Position numbers and translations under genes: made by a program. From JAXMDT01 sp046348685 (GTDB lineage: Bacteria; Pseudomonadota; Alphaproteobacteria; Rickettsiales; UBA998): a stretch of 64,000 nucleotides of DNA. Of this stretch, positions 25,966 to 36,276 are shown piece after piece (position 1 is the first letter of the stretch; the number at the start of each line of letters is the position of its first letter). The notes beneath the pieces are model-generated. The model searched no databases. It worked only from the letters and a program-made list of their open reading frames with translations, and was not told where the DNA came from. The stretch is taken from assembly GCA_046348685.1 (NCBI GenBank), contig JAXMDT010000010.1:1-64000 (forward strand), in the 5' to 3' direction.

Positions 25966-26493
25966 ATGGTCAGTTTTATACCGAACAGTTTTATTCCGAG
26001 CACGCAAGCAGATGCGAGCGAAATCAGCGATGAAGCGCTGAGCAAATCACGCGCGATCATCACGGAAAACAGTCAACGCGGACAAAAATGGTCGCTAATT
26101 GCGCAGATTGCCATGTGGTCGATGTTCTTTATCATTGGCGGCGCAACGACAGGCATTATCAACAACATTAAAGATCTTGGCGTTGCGGAGGCGACAGCCA
26201 TTATCGGTGGCGCTATCGGCCTTGCCGCAACCATTGCCGTTTCCGCTGGGCTTATTTCCAACCGTATCGGCACAACCAACAGCTTCAACCAATCGGAATA
26301 CAGCGCACGCACTATTGCCAAAGAGATTGAAAAGCTTGGCGAAGAGAAAGGCAAAAATGCTCAAGCGCCGGCGACTTCTGTTTTATCTTCAGCAACCTCT
26401 CCCTCATCCGCCTCACCACATATTCAGACAAAAGGCGTTGAATATCTTCATGCTTTGATGGACGCACCCGTCGCTAGCCAGAAGATCAACTAG
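25966..26493 (+). CDS. hypothetical two-TM protein
   Basis: 175 residues; family not recognised. Two hydrophobic stretches form a membrane hairpin: about 44-66 (IAMWSMFFIIGGATTGII) and about 76-97 (AIIGGAIGLAATIAVSAGLI). The N-terminal 40 residues are polar, and the C-terminal about 75 residues are charged and then Ser/Ala/Pro-rich. The ATG at 25966 lacks a clear Shine-Dalgarno; a TATGAT hexamer lies directly before it. It is divergent from the aldehyde dehydrogenase and 87 bases upstream of proS. It is kept as a real gene because the frame is long, its codon use resembles the neighbours, and the hydrophobic pattern is coherent. Confidence 0.6.
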   Translation: MVSFIPNSFIPSTQADASEISDEALSKSRAIITENSQRGQKWSLIAQIAMWSMFFIIGGATTGIINNIKDLGVAEATAIIGGAIGLAATIAVSAGLISNRIGTTNSFNQSEYSARTIAKEIEKLGEEKGKNAQAPATSVLSSATSPSSASPHIQTKGVEYLHALMDAPVASQKIN

Positions 26494-26540
26494 CCATTGC
26501 AGCGTTAGCTGACTTCCATTAGATTTCCTGAAACTAATCT

Positions 26541-26566
26541 GTCATTCCGGCGATGGCCGAATGGCA
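26541..26566. repeat. half-copy of palindromic repeat upstream of proS
   Basis: GTCATTCCGGCGATGGCC followed by GAATGGC folds as a hairpin (7 bp, bulge, 3 bp). Its first 18 bases match one arm of the 66-base element at 56351-56416 (GTCACCCCGGCGAAGGCC) at 15 of 18 positions. It lies 15 bases before the proS start, ahead of CAGG. Confidence 0.45.
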
Positions 26567-26580
26567 CAAACAGGTATATC

Positions 26581-27924
26581 ATGCGCCTTTCCCAGTATTT
26601 CCTTCCGCTACTCAAAGAAAACCCTTCCGAAGCAAGTATCGTCTCACACCGGCTGATGCTGCGCGCCGGAATGATCCGGCAGCAGGCCGCCGGCATTTAT
26701 AGCTGGCTGCCGCTCGGTTTTGTCGTCTTGCAGAAGGTGGAGCAGATTATCCGCGAGGAAATGAACAAGGCGGGCTGCATCGAACTACTGATGCCAACGC
26801 TGCAGCTTGCTGACCTCTGGCGCGAGACAGGTCGCTACGATGCCTATGGCCCCGAAATGCTGCGCATTAAAGATCGCCATGAACGCGAAATGCTCTATGG
26901 CCCCACCAATGAGGATATGATTCACGAAATTTTCCGCGCCTATGTGCGTTCTTATAAAGACTTACCGAAAAACCTTTACCATATTCAATGGAAATTTCGT
27001 GATGAGCAGCGCCCACGCTTTGGCGTGATGCGTGGCCGCGAATTTCTGATGAAAGATGCGTATTCATTCGATCTCACGCAGGAAGCTGCCATTGCTTCTT
27101 ATAATGCCATGTTTGTCGCCTACCTGCGCACCTTTGCCCGCATGGGATTGAAAGCGATCCCGATGCGTGCCGAAACCGGCCCGATCGGTGGCAATCACTC
27201 CCATGAATTCATCGTGCTCGCTGAAACTGGTGAATCTGGCATTTTCTGCGATAAACGTGTGTTGGAATTACCGATTCCCGATGACAGCAAAAAATCTGCA
27301 GAGGATTACGAAAGCGTGGTGAAGCAATGGAGTTCGCTCTATGCCGCAACAGAAGACGTGCACGATGCTGGCCGCTTCGAAAAAGAAACCAAAGAATCTG
27401 ATCGCGTGCAGACACGCGGTATCGAAGTTGGTCAGATTTTCTATTACGGACAGAAATATTCACAACCGATGAACGTCGCCGTCGCCGGCCCAGACGGTGC
27501 ACAAACCATCATTCATGGCGGATCGTATGGCATTGGTGTTTCTCGCCTGGTCGGTGCGATTATCGAAGCCAGCCACGATGATGCTGGCATCATTTGGCCG
27601 CAAAGCGTCGCGCCGTTCGATGTCGCCATTATCAACATGCGTCCGGGCGATGAAGCGTGCGATAAGATGTGCGAAAGCCTTTACAGCCGCATACAGGTCT
27701 TCGGCTATGGAGCGCTGTATGACGATACCGATGCCCGCGCCGGGGAGAAATTCTCCCGCGCCGATTTAATCGGCGTACCGTGGCAAATCATCGTCGGCCC
27801 GAAAAATCTCGCCGAAGGCAAGGTGGAATTGAAGCACCGTCGCTCCGGTGAACGTCACCTCGTCACCGATGAAGAGGCACTGACCAAAGTCTCCAGCGGC
27901 ACCTCGACCATGAAGATGGCCTGA
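26581..27924 (+). CDS. proS: proline--tRNA ligase, short form
   Basis: 447 residues, the alphaproteobacterial/mitochondrial-like ProRS that lacks the about 180-residue editing insertion of the enteric enzyme. Class II motifs are visible: motif 1 around EMNKAGCIELLMPTLQ, TNEDMIHEIF, motif 2 QWKFRDEQRPRFGVMRGREFLMKDAYSF (read in pieces), and motif 3 GSYGIGVSRLVGAIIE. The anticodon-binding domain (about 340-447) has WPQSVAPFDVAIIN. It charges tRNA-Pro. Its stop overlaps the lolC-like ATG (TGATG), so it heads an operon with the lipoprotein exporter genes, a frequent alphaproteobacterial order. Confidence 0.96.
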   Translation: MRLSQYFLPLLKENPSEASIVSHRLMLRAGMIRQQAAGIYSWLPLGFVVLQKVEQIIREEMNKAGCIELLMPTLQLADLWRETGRYDAYGPEMLRIKDRHEREMLYGPTNEDMIHEIFRAYVRSYKDLPKNLYHIQWKFRDEQRPRFGVMRGREFLMKDAYSFDLTQEAAIASYNAMFVAYLRTFARMGLKAIPMRAETGPIGGNHSHEFIVLAETGESGIFCDKRVLELPIPDDSKKSAEDYESVVKQWSSLYAATEDVHDAGRFEKETKESDRVQTRGIEVGQIFYYGQKYSQPMNVAVAGPDGAQTIIHGGSYGIGVSRLVGAIIEASHDDAGIIWPQSVAPFDVAIINMRPGDEACDKMCESLYSRIQVFGYGALYDDTDARAGEKFSRADLIGVPWQIIVGPKNLAEGKVELKHRRSGERHLVTDEEALTKVSSGTSTMKMA

Positions 27925-29174
27925 TGTTTTCCTATCCCGAAAGACTCCTTGCCTGGCGCTATATCCGCTCGAAGCGGCGGGAAGGCTTCGTCTCGGTTAT
28001 TGCCCTCTTCTCTACATTAGGCATTTTGCTTGGTGTGGCGACATTGATCCTTGTTACCTCACTCATGAACGGCATTCGCGAAGAAATGCTTTCCAATTTC
28101 ATCGGCGTGGACGGGCATATCACTATTTACGGCAATGGCGCGCGGGTGATCGCGAACACACAAGGGTTAAAAGACACGATCAAAACAATTCCTGAAGTGA
28201 AAAGCGTTGCCGAACGCCTTGAAGGGCAAGTCATGGCATCGGGCAGTGTCCGCGCCCTTGGCGCACAGGTCATCGGCTTCAAGGCGGAAGACCTTTCCAC
28301 CAAGGATCGCATTGTCTCGCATATCACCACCGGTGAAATCGATGGCGAAGGGCTGCTGGTCGGCGCGCGGCTGGCAGAAAGTCTCGGCCTCAAAGTCGGC
28401 GATATGTTGACCTTGATCTCACCAGAAGGCAGGCAGACCTTTGCCGGAATGGTGCCACGCATCAAGGCTTACCCAATTGCAGCCACCTTCTCGCTGGGCA
28501 TGCATTCGCTCGACTCGAGCGTGATTTTCATGCCGTGGGACGAGGCAATGGTTTACTTCCAGTTGCCCCAGCAAATTGAGGGCGGGGCAGCGCATGCGAT
28601 GGAAATCACACTGACAAACCTGGAAGACGCTACACGCGTTGCTGCTGAGATTCAGCAAAAAATTGGCCCTAATTTTCGCGTTTATGATTGGCAGCAGAGT
28701 AATCAATCCGTGTTTACGGCTCTTAAAGTACAGCGTGATGTCATGTTCGTAATCCTCACGCTGATTATTTTAGTGGCTGCTTTTACGATCATTTCCAGCC
28801 TGATCATGCTGGTGAACGATAAAACCCGCGATATTGCCATTCTGCGCACCATGGGCGCAACGCGCGGCGCGATTCTGCGTATTTTCCTGATGAGCGGCAT
28901 GAGCGCCGGTATCGTTGGCGTATTGATCGGCGTACCCCTCGGCATGCTCGCCGCTGCCTATATCGATTCCATTCGTAAGTTTATTGAAACGCTCATTGGC
29001 CAGGAAATCCTGGTGGGCAATATCTATTTCCTTTCCAACCTGCCGACAAAAACCGATCCGAGCGATGTCATTATGATTACGCTTCTAACGTTAGTTATTT
29101 GCTTCTTTGCGACGCTGTATCCGGCGTGGAAAGCTTCCTCCAAACATCCTGCGGAGGCACTGCGGTATGAATAG
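27924..29174 (+). CDS. lolC: lipoprotein-releasing ABC transporter permease LolC/E
   Basis: 416 residues. The LolC-type N-terminus FSYPERLLAWRYIRSKRREGFVSVIALFS is followed by TM1 (about 25-47), a large periplasmic MacB-PCD-like domain (about 50-265), and three C-terminal TM segments (about 270-300, 318-345 and 375-398). The end, YPAWKASSKHPAEALRYE, is the family signature. With LolD it extracts outer-membrane lipoproteins from the inner membrane and passes them to LolA. Only one permease gene is present, so it probably works as a homodimer, as in other alphaproteobacteria. It overlaps proS by one base and lolD by 8 bases. Confidence 0.95.
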   Translation: MFSYPERLLAWRYIRSKRREGFVSVIALFSTLGILLGVATLILVTSLMNGIREEMLSNFIGVDGHITIYGNGARVIANTQGLKDTIKTIPEVKSVAERLEGQVMASGSVRALGAQVIGFKAEDLSTKDRIVSHITTGEIDGEGLLVGARLAESLGLKVGDMLTLISPEGRQTFAGMVPRIKAYPIAATFSLGMHSLDSSVIFMPWDEAMVYFQLPQQIEGGAAHAMEITLTNLEDATRVAAEIQQKIGPNFRVYDWQQSNQSVFTALKVQRDVMFVILTLIILVAAFTIISSLIMLVNDKTRDIAILRTMGATRGAILRIFLMSGMSAGIVGVLIGVPLGMLAAAYIDSIRKFIETLIGQEILVGNIYFLSNLPTKTDPSDVIMITLLTLVICFFATLYPAWKASSKHPAEALRYE

Positions 29175-29823
29175 CGTTATACAACTCCTCGATATCACGC
29201 GCACTTACCGGCAGGGGCCGGAAGCCGTGCATGTGCTGGAGAATTTTTCACTGACGCTGGAGCCGGGCGAAATCGCTGCCCTCGTCGGCCCGTCTGGTTC
29301 GGGTAAAACAACCCTCCTGCAAATCGCCGGACTGCTTGATCCGCCCGATAAGGGTACGGTCCTGATCAAAGGTACTGCCTGCACGACCATGCAGGATGCC
29401 GACCGCACCCGTATCCGCCGCGACCAAATTGGCTTTGTCTATCAGTTCCATCATCTTCTGCCGGAACTTTCGGCGGAAGAAAATGTCATGATGCCGCAGC
29501 TGATTGCCGGCAAAAGCAAAAGCGCCGCAAAAGATCGCGCGCATGAATTACTCGGCATGGTGAAACTCGATCACCGCCTTAGCCATCGTCCATTTGAACT
29601 CTCCGGCGGCGAACAGCAACGCGTTGCCATCGCCCGCGCTTTGGCCAATTCCCCTGCCCTGATCCTCGCCGATGAACCGACCGGCAACCTCGATCCCGAA
29701 ACGGCTGACCATGTCTTTTCGATTTTAGTGGAAACGCTAAAGAAAAATAACGCCGCCGCGCTGATTGCCACCCACAACTTAGAGCTGGCAAAACGGATGG
29801 ATAAAAAAATCGCGCTCAAGTAG
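29167..29823 (+). CDS. lolD: lipoprotein-releasing ABC transporter ATP-binding protein LolD
   Basis: 218 residues from ATG 29167, which overlaps the lolC stop by 8 bases. Walker A is GPSGSGKTT; the Q-loop VYQFHHLLPELSAEENV contains the Phe-His-His-Leu-Leu-Pro motif typical of LolD. Signature LSGGEQQRVAIARALA, Walker B LILADEPTGNLD and H-loop LIATHNLEL follow. It supplies the energy for lipoprotein release with the adjacent permease. Confidence 0.96.
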   Translation: MNSVIQLLDITRTYRQGPEAVHVLENFSLTLEPGEIAALVGPSGSGKTTLLQIAGLLDPPDKGTVLIKGTACTTMQDADRTRIRRDQIGFVYQFHHLLPELSAEENVMMPQLIAGKSKSAAKDRAHELLGMVKLDHRLSHRPFELSGGEQQRVAIARALANSPALILADEPTGNLDPETADHVFSILVETLKKNNAAALIATHNLELAKRMDKKIALK

Positions 29824-29868
29824 CGTCACGTGGCTTTACTTTTATTCCCTATTTTCTAAAGTGAGGCC

Positions 29869-32800
29869 ATGGCCTCACTCTACATCCCCCTTCGTGTCCA
29901 CACCGCCTATTCGCTGCTCGAAGGCGCGATCAAAATCAAAGATTTAGTTAAGCTCTGCAAGCAGAATAAAATGCCTGCCTGCGCCATTACCGACCGAAAC
30001 AATCTTTTCGGATCGATGGAATTTTCGATGGAGATGTCGGCGGCAGGTATCCAGCCCATTATTGGCGGGCAATTTTCATTTGCGCCGATGTTTGAAACGC
30101 GCAGCCAGTTACGAAAGAAAGAAACCGATGAGCTGATGCTCTACGCAATGACGGAGGAAGGCTACCAGAACCTTCTGGCTCTGGCGAGTGAGACCTACCT
30201 TACTCCGGAAGGCGGCGAGGGCCCGCTTCTTTCCTACGAAAAGCTGGCAAACCATAGCCGCGGCATTGTTGCACTGACCGGCGGCATTTACGGAGCAATA
30301 GGCAAGGCCATCCTTTCCAGCCGCATGGACGATGCTGCGACGGCAACGGATCGGTTGATGGATATCTTTTCCGGCGACCTCGCCATGGAAATCATGCGCC
30401 ACGGCATGCCGGAAGAAGCGCAAACGGAAGCCAAATTCATCGAAATGGCGCTCGCTAAGAATATTCCGCTGGTTGCCACAAACGATGTGTATTTCCACGG
30501 CGGCAGGGAAATGTATGAAGCGCATGATGCACTTCTTTGCATTGCCGGCGGCCGTTACATTAACGAGACAGAACGCCGCCGCCTGACGCCCGAACACCGA
30601 TTCAAGACACCTGATGAGATGCGGCTGCTATTTGCCGACATCCCGGAAGCCATCGAGAACACAGTCACCATTGCTAAGCGCTGTGCCGTTATGTCGCCTT
30701 ACCGCAAGCCCATGCTGCCCCGCTTTCGCATGACCGATGAACAAGGCAATGAGCTTTCCGAAGCGGAAGCTCTACGTGAGCGCTCCAAGGCAGGATTGCA
30801 GTACCGGCTAGAGGAACTCGTCTTTACGGCGGGGATGACCGATGAAGAGAAGGCGGCGGTCGCGAAGCCGTACTGGGAGCGCTTGGATTTTGAGTTGAAT
30901 GTTATCATCCAGATGCAGTTTCCAGGCTATTTCCTCATTGTATCGGACTTTATTACCTGGAGTAAGGAACACGGACTTCCTGTAGGCCCGGGTCGGGGTT
31001 CCGGCGCGGCTTCTGTAGTCGCCTGGTCGCTTTTGATCACCGACCTTGATCCGTTGAAATGCGGTCTTGTCTTCGAACGCTTCCTTAATCCGGAACGCGT
31101 CTCCATGCCCGACTTCGATATCGATTTCTGCCAGGACCGCCGTGACGAAGTAATTCGCTATGTGCAACAGAAATACGGCGTCGATAAGGTAGCGCAGATT
31201 ATTACCTTCGGAAAACTGCAGGCGCGCGCCGTGCTGCGGGATGTTGGACGCGTGTTGCAAATTCCCTATGGGCAAGTCGACCGCATCACCAAGCTTGTGC
31301 CGAATAATCCCGCAGCTCCCGTGACACTGGAAGAAGCGATCAAGATGGAACCAGCGCTGCGCAAGCACATGGAAGATGATGAGTCGGTCAAAAAAATGAT
31401 CGAGATTGCGCTCAAGCTCGAAGGGCTTTATCGCCATTCCTCGACCCATGCCGCCGGTATCGTCATTGCAGACCGCCCGCTTTCGGAGCTCGTTCCGATG
31501 TACCGCGATCCAAAATCAGATATCCCCGTCGTACAATATTCCATGAAGTATGCAGAAGCCGCCGGACTCGTCAAATTCGACTTTCTTGGCCTGAAAACAC
31601 TCACCGTGTTGCAGATGGCGGTAAACTTGCTGAAAGAGCGCGATATTGACATCGATCTTCTGAAAATCCCGCTCGACGATAAAAAAACCTATAAGATTTT
31701 AAGTAACGGTGATGCCATCGGCATTTTTCAATTTGAATCCGCGGGCATGCGCGATTCGCTGAAAAAACTCAAGCCGGACTGCCTGGAGGATTTAGTCGCG
31801 CTCGGTGCGCTTTACCGTCCAGGGCCTATGGATAATATTCCCTCCTACATCAACCGTAAGCATGGCCGCGAAAAAGCGGATTATCTGCATCCAATGCTGG
31901 AACCGGTGCTGAAGGAAACGCACGGCGTCATTATCTACCAGGAGCAGGTACAGCAGATTGCCCAGATCATGGCGGGCTATACGCTTGGCGGCGCCGATCT
32001 TCTCCGCCGTGCTATGGGAAAAAAAATCAAGGAAGAGATGGATGCGCAGCGCGAGCGGTTTGTCAGCGGCGCCAAGGAAAAAGAGGTAGATATTGCCCAG
32101 GCAAATTATATTTTCGACCTTGTTGCTAAATTTGCAGGCTACGGCTTCAATAAAGCACACGCGGCAGCCTATGCCTTGATTGGCTACCAAACCGCCTATC
32201 TTAAAGCCAATTATCCCGTCGAGTTTTTTGCGGCTTCGATGACCTATGAAAAGCATTCAACCGATAAGCTAGCTATTTTTAAAGAGGATGCGGGAAAAGC
32301 GGGCGTTAAAGTTCGGCCGCCGGATATCAATCTTTCCGATGTCAATTTTGCGGTTGAAGGCAACGATGTCCGTTATGCCCTTTCAGCCATCAAAAACGTC
32401 GGCGAACAAAGCATGTCCGACATGGTATCCGAGCGTAAGGAAAATGGTCCTTTCGCCAGCCTTTTTGATTTCTGTAGGCGGGTCGACCCGCGCGTCATCA
32501 ACCGACGCCAGCTGGAGAACCTGATTAAAGCTGGTGTGTTCGATTCCATTCATCGGAACCGACGCCAATTGTTTGAGTCGATCGACCTTTTCACCGGTTA
32601 CAGCCAGGCGATACACGATGAGCGTGCAAGCAATCAGATCAGTCTCTTCGGTGAAGCGTCGCAAAGCTGCCCCGAGCCTGCCCTACCCAAACTAGAAGAT
32701 TGGGCGCCGTTCGAGCGCATGCAGTACGAATTCGACGCAATTGGCTTCCACCTTTCCGGCCACCCACTTGAGGCTTACGCCGCACCGCTGAAACGTTTAA

Positions 32801-33333
32801 GGGCAGCTCCAGCAGCCGGGCTTGCAGAGCGGCTTTCGGCAACATATGCGCCAGTTTTTCTTGGCGGAATCGTGACGGGCAGAAAATTCAAAGTCTCCGA
32901 CCGTGGCAGATTTGCTTTTGTTCAGCTCTCCGATCCAAGCGGAATATTTGAAGTTTCAATTTTTAATGAAGACTTGCTTTCTTCCGCACGCGATCTGCTG
33001 GAGCCAGGCACGCTGCTTTTCATCAAAGCCGATGGCAAATTGGATGATTCGGGCATGCGCCTTATCGCGACAGAAATCACACCGCTCGATCAGATGGCAA
33101 GCACTACCTCAGCTCAATCCTTGAATATTGAGCTTGAAACGAAAGACGCTTTACCTCAAATTAAAAATCTGCTCGGCGAGCCAGGCGCTTCCGGGCTTCA
33201 GGTGTTTTTAAAAACACCAATTGCCGCGATAGGCACGCCGACCTTTGCACTCACGGGGCGCTATCATGTGCCGACCGAGGCAATTGTAAAATTAAAGCAC
33301 CTTGCTGGCATTCGTCACGTAGAGGAAGTTTAG
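29869..33333 (+). CDS. dnaE: DNA polymerase III alpha subunit
   Basis: 1154 residues, DnaE1 length. The N-terminal PHP domain opens with LRVHTAYSLLEGAIKI. The palm contains GPGRGSGAASVVAW and the catalytic PDFDIDF (414-420) plus a third Asp further on. QEQVQQIAQIMAGYTLGGADLLRRAMGKK (in pieces) and GYGFNKAHAAAYALIGYQTAYLK mark the fingers. An OB domain near 960-1060 (FLGGIVTGRKFKVSDRGRFAFVQLSD) precedes the tau-binding C-terminus. It is the main replicative polymerase. It starts 45 bases after lolD and converges on addB with a 4-base overlap. Confidence 0.97.
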   Translation: MASLYIPLRVHTAYSLLEGAIKIKDLVKLCKQNKMPACAITDRNNLFGSMEFSMEMSAAGIQPIIGGQFSFAPMFETRSQLRKKETDELMLYAMTEEGYQNLLALASETYLTPEGGEGPLLSYEKLANHSRGIVALTGGIYGAIGKAILSSRMDDAATATDRLMDIFSGDLAMEIMRHGMPEEAQTEAKFIEMALAKNIPLVATNDVYFHGGREMYEAHDALLCIAGGRYINETERRRLTPEHRFKTPDEMRLLFADIPEAIENTVTIAKRCAVMSPYRKPMLPRFRMTDEQGNELSEAEALRERSKAGLQYRLEELVFTAGMTDEEKAAVAKPYWERLDFELNVIIQMQFPGYFLIVSDFITWSKEHGLPVGPGRGSGAASVVAWSLLITDLDPLKCGLVFERFLNPERVSMPDFDIDFCQDRRDEVIRYVQQKYGVDKVAQIITFGKLQARAVLRDVGRVLQIPYGQVDRITKLVPNNPAAPVTLEEAIKMEPALRKHMEDDESVKKMIEIALKLEGLYRHSSTHAAGIVIADRPLSELVPMYRDPKSDIPVVQYSMKYAEAAGLVKFDFLGLKTLTVLQMAVNLLKERDIDIDLLKIPLDDKKTYKILSNGDAIGIFQFESAGMRDSLKKLKPDCLEDLVALGALYRPGPMDNIPSYINRKHGREKADYLHPMLEPVLKETHGVIIYQEQVQQIAQIMAGYTLGGADLLRRAMGKKIKEEMDAQRERFVSGAKEKEVDIAQANYIFDLVAKFAGYGFNKAHAAAYALIGYQTAYLKANYPVEFFAASMTYEKHSTDKLAIFKEDAGKAGVKVRPPDINLSDVNFAVEGNDVRYALSAIKNVGEQSMSDMVSERKENGPFASLFDFCRRVDPRVINRRQLENLIKAGVFDSIHRNRRQLFESIDLFTGYSQAIHDERASNQISLFGEASQSCPEPALPKLEDWAPFERMQYEFDAIGFHLSGHPLEAYAAPLKRLRAAPAAGLAERLSATYAPVFLGGIVTGRKFKVSDRGRFAFVQLSDPSGIFEVSIFNEDLLSSARDLLEPGTLLFIKADGKLDDSGMRLIATEITPLDQMASTTSAQSLNIELETKDALPQIKNLLGEPGASGLQVFLKTPIAAIGTPTFALTGRYHVPTEAIVKLKHLAGIRHVEEV

Positions 33334-36188
33334 GACCATTCGCCGACGCGGGCTAGATGGTCATACGGCTTATCGCGCTCTTCGTGATCACTTAGTGAGG
33401 GATAACTGGTTTCCCGCTTTGCATATTCCGTCAACAATGCATAAACTCCTGCCTCCGTTTCAGCAAGCAGTGAAGTAATTTTTTCTGCGTCGTCTAAATG
33501 CACATCGCCTTCCGTACTCTCTTTTCCGGTCAATGGCCATATTGCCAAGCTTCGCAATTTCGTTTGCCCGCGTTTTGTCAATAGCATTCCCAGCAAACCC
33601 ATTTGCGGGTCTTTCATCGAGACGATGTCAGAAAGGCGAAGCGGTGTTTTACTGGTTTTATAATCAATGACGCCACTACTGCCATCCGCATAATGCTCAA
33701 GCCGATCGATGCGACCATGCAAGATGATATTTATGATGCTCCATTCGATTGTCCGTTCCAATTCCAGCAATGTTGGCTTTTCACCAGATTCAACCAATTC
33801 AGCGATATGCTGAGCAATGCCTCGCAGCCGCTGCTCCCAAAAAAGTGTCGTCCTGCTACGTGCAAGTTTTTTGTCTACTTCTTCTTTCATGTACGTAAAG
33901 ACGATGCTTTCAGCATGGGCCGGCAGTTGCGGGTATTCGGTAAAAAAGCGCTCCAGCGCCGCATGTATCGCATCACCAAAATCACGGCCATCCGGCAATT
34001 GATCGAGTGGTTTAAGCACCTCAAGACGTAAAACACGTTCAGCATAGAAACTGTATGGATCCTCAAGCAACGTTTTAATTCGCGACACTGGAATTTTGGT
34101 GGGTCGAACAGCTAATGGCGGCGCCGGATCTGGTCTCGTGGCATTTGGTATCGCTTCAGTTGCACAATGTGCCTGGTACCATCGTTTCCAGATATCACCT
34201 GAATGTATAAACGCGTCTCTGGTTTTCTTATCTGCAGCTTCTAGAACCGTCTCAAGACGCAACAGCCAGCGGCTGGTTACGCTTGGTGAGTTACGCTGTT
34301 TAACCGCACGCGTCAGGAAAATACGCGGCGCTTGCGCCAGCATCCAGAAATCATGTGCCGATTGGCCTATCTCATACCCATGTGATTTAAGCCCGGCTTG
34401 TTCGCGCATTGGCAGGCTTAGCCAGGGATCTATTGCTGGCGCCGGCGGCCAGTTGCCTTCATTAAGCCCGCCAAGAATTACCGTATCGGCATGTTGCAAC
34501 CTGGCTTCCAGCGGGCTCAAAATGCGCAAGCGCGGATGCGTGTCATACGGTTTGCGGTAAACTTCCGTTGCTAATAAAGCCTTCAAAAGCGCCGGATATT
34601 CACTGGGTGTAATCGCACTAAAATACTGCCCTTCCGATGCAATTTTTTCTATACAGCGTAGTATTTTCCTTCCTGAATCGGAAGCATCGAGCGGTTGCGG
34701 CAAAGCAATCTCCTCTGCAACACGGCAATGCATATCGAGTATCTGAGCCAAATCCAGACGCGCTTGCGATAACATATCGAAGAGCGGCTCAAGCGCACGG
34801 TGCAATGCCATCAGCACATCTTTTGCTTCATCGGAAATACCGTCGCATCCTTTGACGACTCCCTCCAGTTCCTGAATGCTGTTCCAGTTGCGTACGCCGC
34901 GCAGACAATATTCCTCAATGTGGCGCGCCGCTTCACGAACTTCAATGGCTTCCCGCGACAGCCGTGCCAGCGGATGCTTGAGCAGGGCAAGCAGTGCTAT
35001 CGGGTTGCCGTCGCTAAAAGCATAATCAATGATGTGCGATAAAAATACGAAAAGCGGCGTTGACGTTAATGGCACGCCCGCTGAGTCATCGATTTCCACG
35101 CCGTAGCGCCGCATCATAGAGGACACCTGCCGTGCCAGCAGCCGATCGTGAGTTACCAGCATCGCCGTATGTCCTTCTTCTTCGAGAACCTGACGCAGGA
35201 TCAACGTAATAACGCCGGCTTCTTCATGTTCATCCTGGCAGTGAATCAGCGTCATGCCTTGCAACGCTCGCTGCCAATCAAGTGTGGCATGTTTCCAGCT
35301 GTCGGTAAATTCGGCGGGTTTCAGTACATGCCGCAGGAAATCCATGCGCTCCGTATTTTTCAATGGTTTTAATGGTGGAATAGAGGCCCGCTCGACCTTG
35401 ATAGCGCCCAGAAGCTGCTTCATGCCAAATTGTGGATGCGTAGGTAATAACGCATCCCATTCTTTTTCCGGCATGACCGTATCCAGTCCTGGCAGAATGA
35501 CCAACCCTGTTTTCATCCCCGCAATCGTTTCCATGAAATGTGCAGTTGCGGGAATACTTCCTGTTGTACCCGCGACGACGATAGGAAAATCCGGAGGAGC
35601 TTTTCGCCAGCAGGTTGCCAATAACTCAATTTCCATATTACGCCGAGTCCAGGTATCAACCCGCCTCTCCTCAGCTAAAATTTTAGGCCAGGTGCTGACG
35701 ATAGTTGCGAGCACGGCAAGGGATTTCTGCCAATGCTCGGCGACATCATCAGGCACCAGTTTTTCAAGCGCCGCGAGTGATATTTGTTCGCGCGTAAAAT
35801 CATCGGAAAGCGCGGCGAACGATTTTGCCAGATGCAATGCTTTTTCTGCCGTGATGTCACCTTTCTCTTTCTGCGCTTTCTCTTCAATCAATCGAGCCAA
35901 TCGCAAAAGTCGGGCGGTTTCTGAAATCACCGGAGGCAAAGTTGTTTCTTCCGAATAAAATGTTTCGGGTATCAGTATTTCGAGATCAGCATCACCCAGG
36001 GCGTACAGTCTGGGTAGTAAAAGCGGCTTTCCCTCATTTGCTTTAAGTAGCGCTTCTTTCATGGCGCGCTTGGCGCGGCGCGACGGAAGAAAAACGCACG
36101 TCTTCGTTAAGACATCCTTACTTTCTAATAAAAAATGTGCGCACTGAGCTGCAAAATCATCATGTGAAGGGATATAAACGACTGACAT
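33330..36188 (-). CDS. addB: double-strand break repair protein AddB, alphaproteobacterial type
   Basis: 952 residues. The N-terminal inactivated helicase-like region begins VVYIPSHDDFAAQCAHFLL and TCVFLPSRRAKRAMKEALL; LLPRLYALGD and VVAGTTGSIPATAHFMETIA are family marks. HADTVILGGLNEGNWPPAPAIDPWL lies in the middle, and a C-terminal PD-(D/E)XK nuclease domain ends with GVIDYKTSKTPLRLSD (about 835-850). AddB pairs with AddA to resect double-strand breaks before RecA loading. addA is normally the next gene downstream; here dnaE converges instead and no addA is present in the window. The ATG at 36188 fits the family start. Confidence 0.88.
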   Translation of the reverse strand: MSVVYIPSHDDFAAQCAHFLLESKDVLTKTCVFLPSRRAKRAMKEALLKANEGKPLLLPRLYALGDADLEILIPETFYSEETTLPPVISETARLLRLARLIEEKAQKEKGDITAEKALHLAKSFAALSDDFTREQISLAALEKLVPDDVAEHWQKSLAVLATIVSTWPKILAEERRVDTWTRRNMEIELLATCWRKAPPDFPIVVAGTTGSIPATAHFMETIAGMKTGLVILPGLDTVMPEKEWDALLPTHPQFGMKQLLGAIKVERASIPPLKPLKNTERMDFLRHVLKPAEFTDSWKHATLDWQRALQGMTLIHCQDEHEEAGVITLILRQVLEEEGHTAMLVTHDRLLARQVSSMMRRYGVEIDDSAGVPLTSTPLFVFLSHIIDYAFSDGNPIALLALLKHPLARLSREAIEVREAARHIEEYCLRGVRNWNSIQELEGVVKGCDGISDEAKDVLMALHRALEPLFDMLSQARLDLAQILDMHCRVAEEIALPQPLDASDSGRKILRCIEKIASEGQYFSAITPSEYPALLKALLATEVYRKPYDTHPRLRILSPLEARLQHADTVILGGLNEGNWPPAPAIDPWLSLPMREQAGLKSHGYEIGQSAHDFWMLAQAPRIFLTRAVKQRNSPSVTSRWLLRLETVLEAADKKTRDAFIHSGDIWKRWYQAHCATEAIPNATRPDPAPPLAVRPTKIPVSRIKTLLEDPYSFYAERVLRLEVLKPLDQLPDGRDFGDAIHAALERFFTEYPQLPAHAESIVFTYMKEEVDKKLARSRTTLFWEQRLRGIAQHIAELVESGEKPTLLELERTIEWSIINIILHGRIDRLEHYADGSSGVIDYKTSKTPLRLSDIVSMKDPQMGLLGMLLTKRGQTKLRSLAIWPLTGKESTEGDVHLDDAEKITSLLAETEAGVYALLTEYAKRETSYPSLSDHEERDKPYDHLARVGEWS

Positions 36189-36276
36189 TTCGGCTCTCTA
36201 TACCTTTACTTTAGGGAATCTTAACCCTATTTCTGAGATAACAGTAGATAACATGAATATCAGGCAATGAGGGTGA

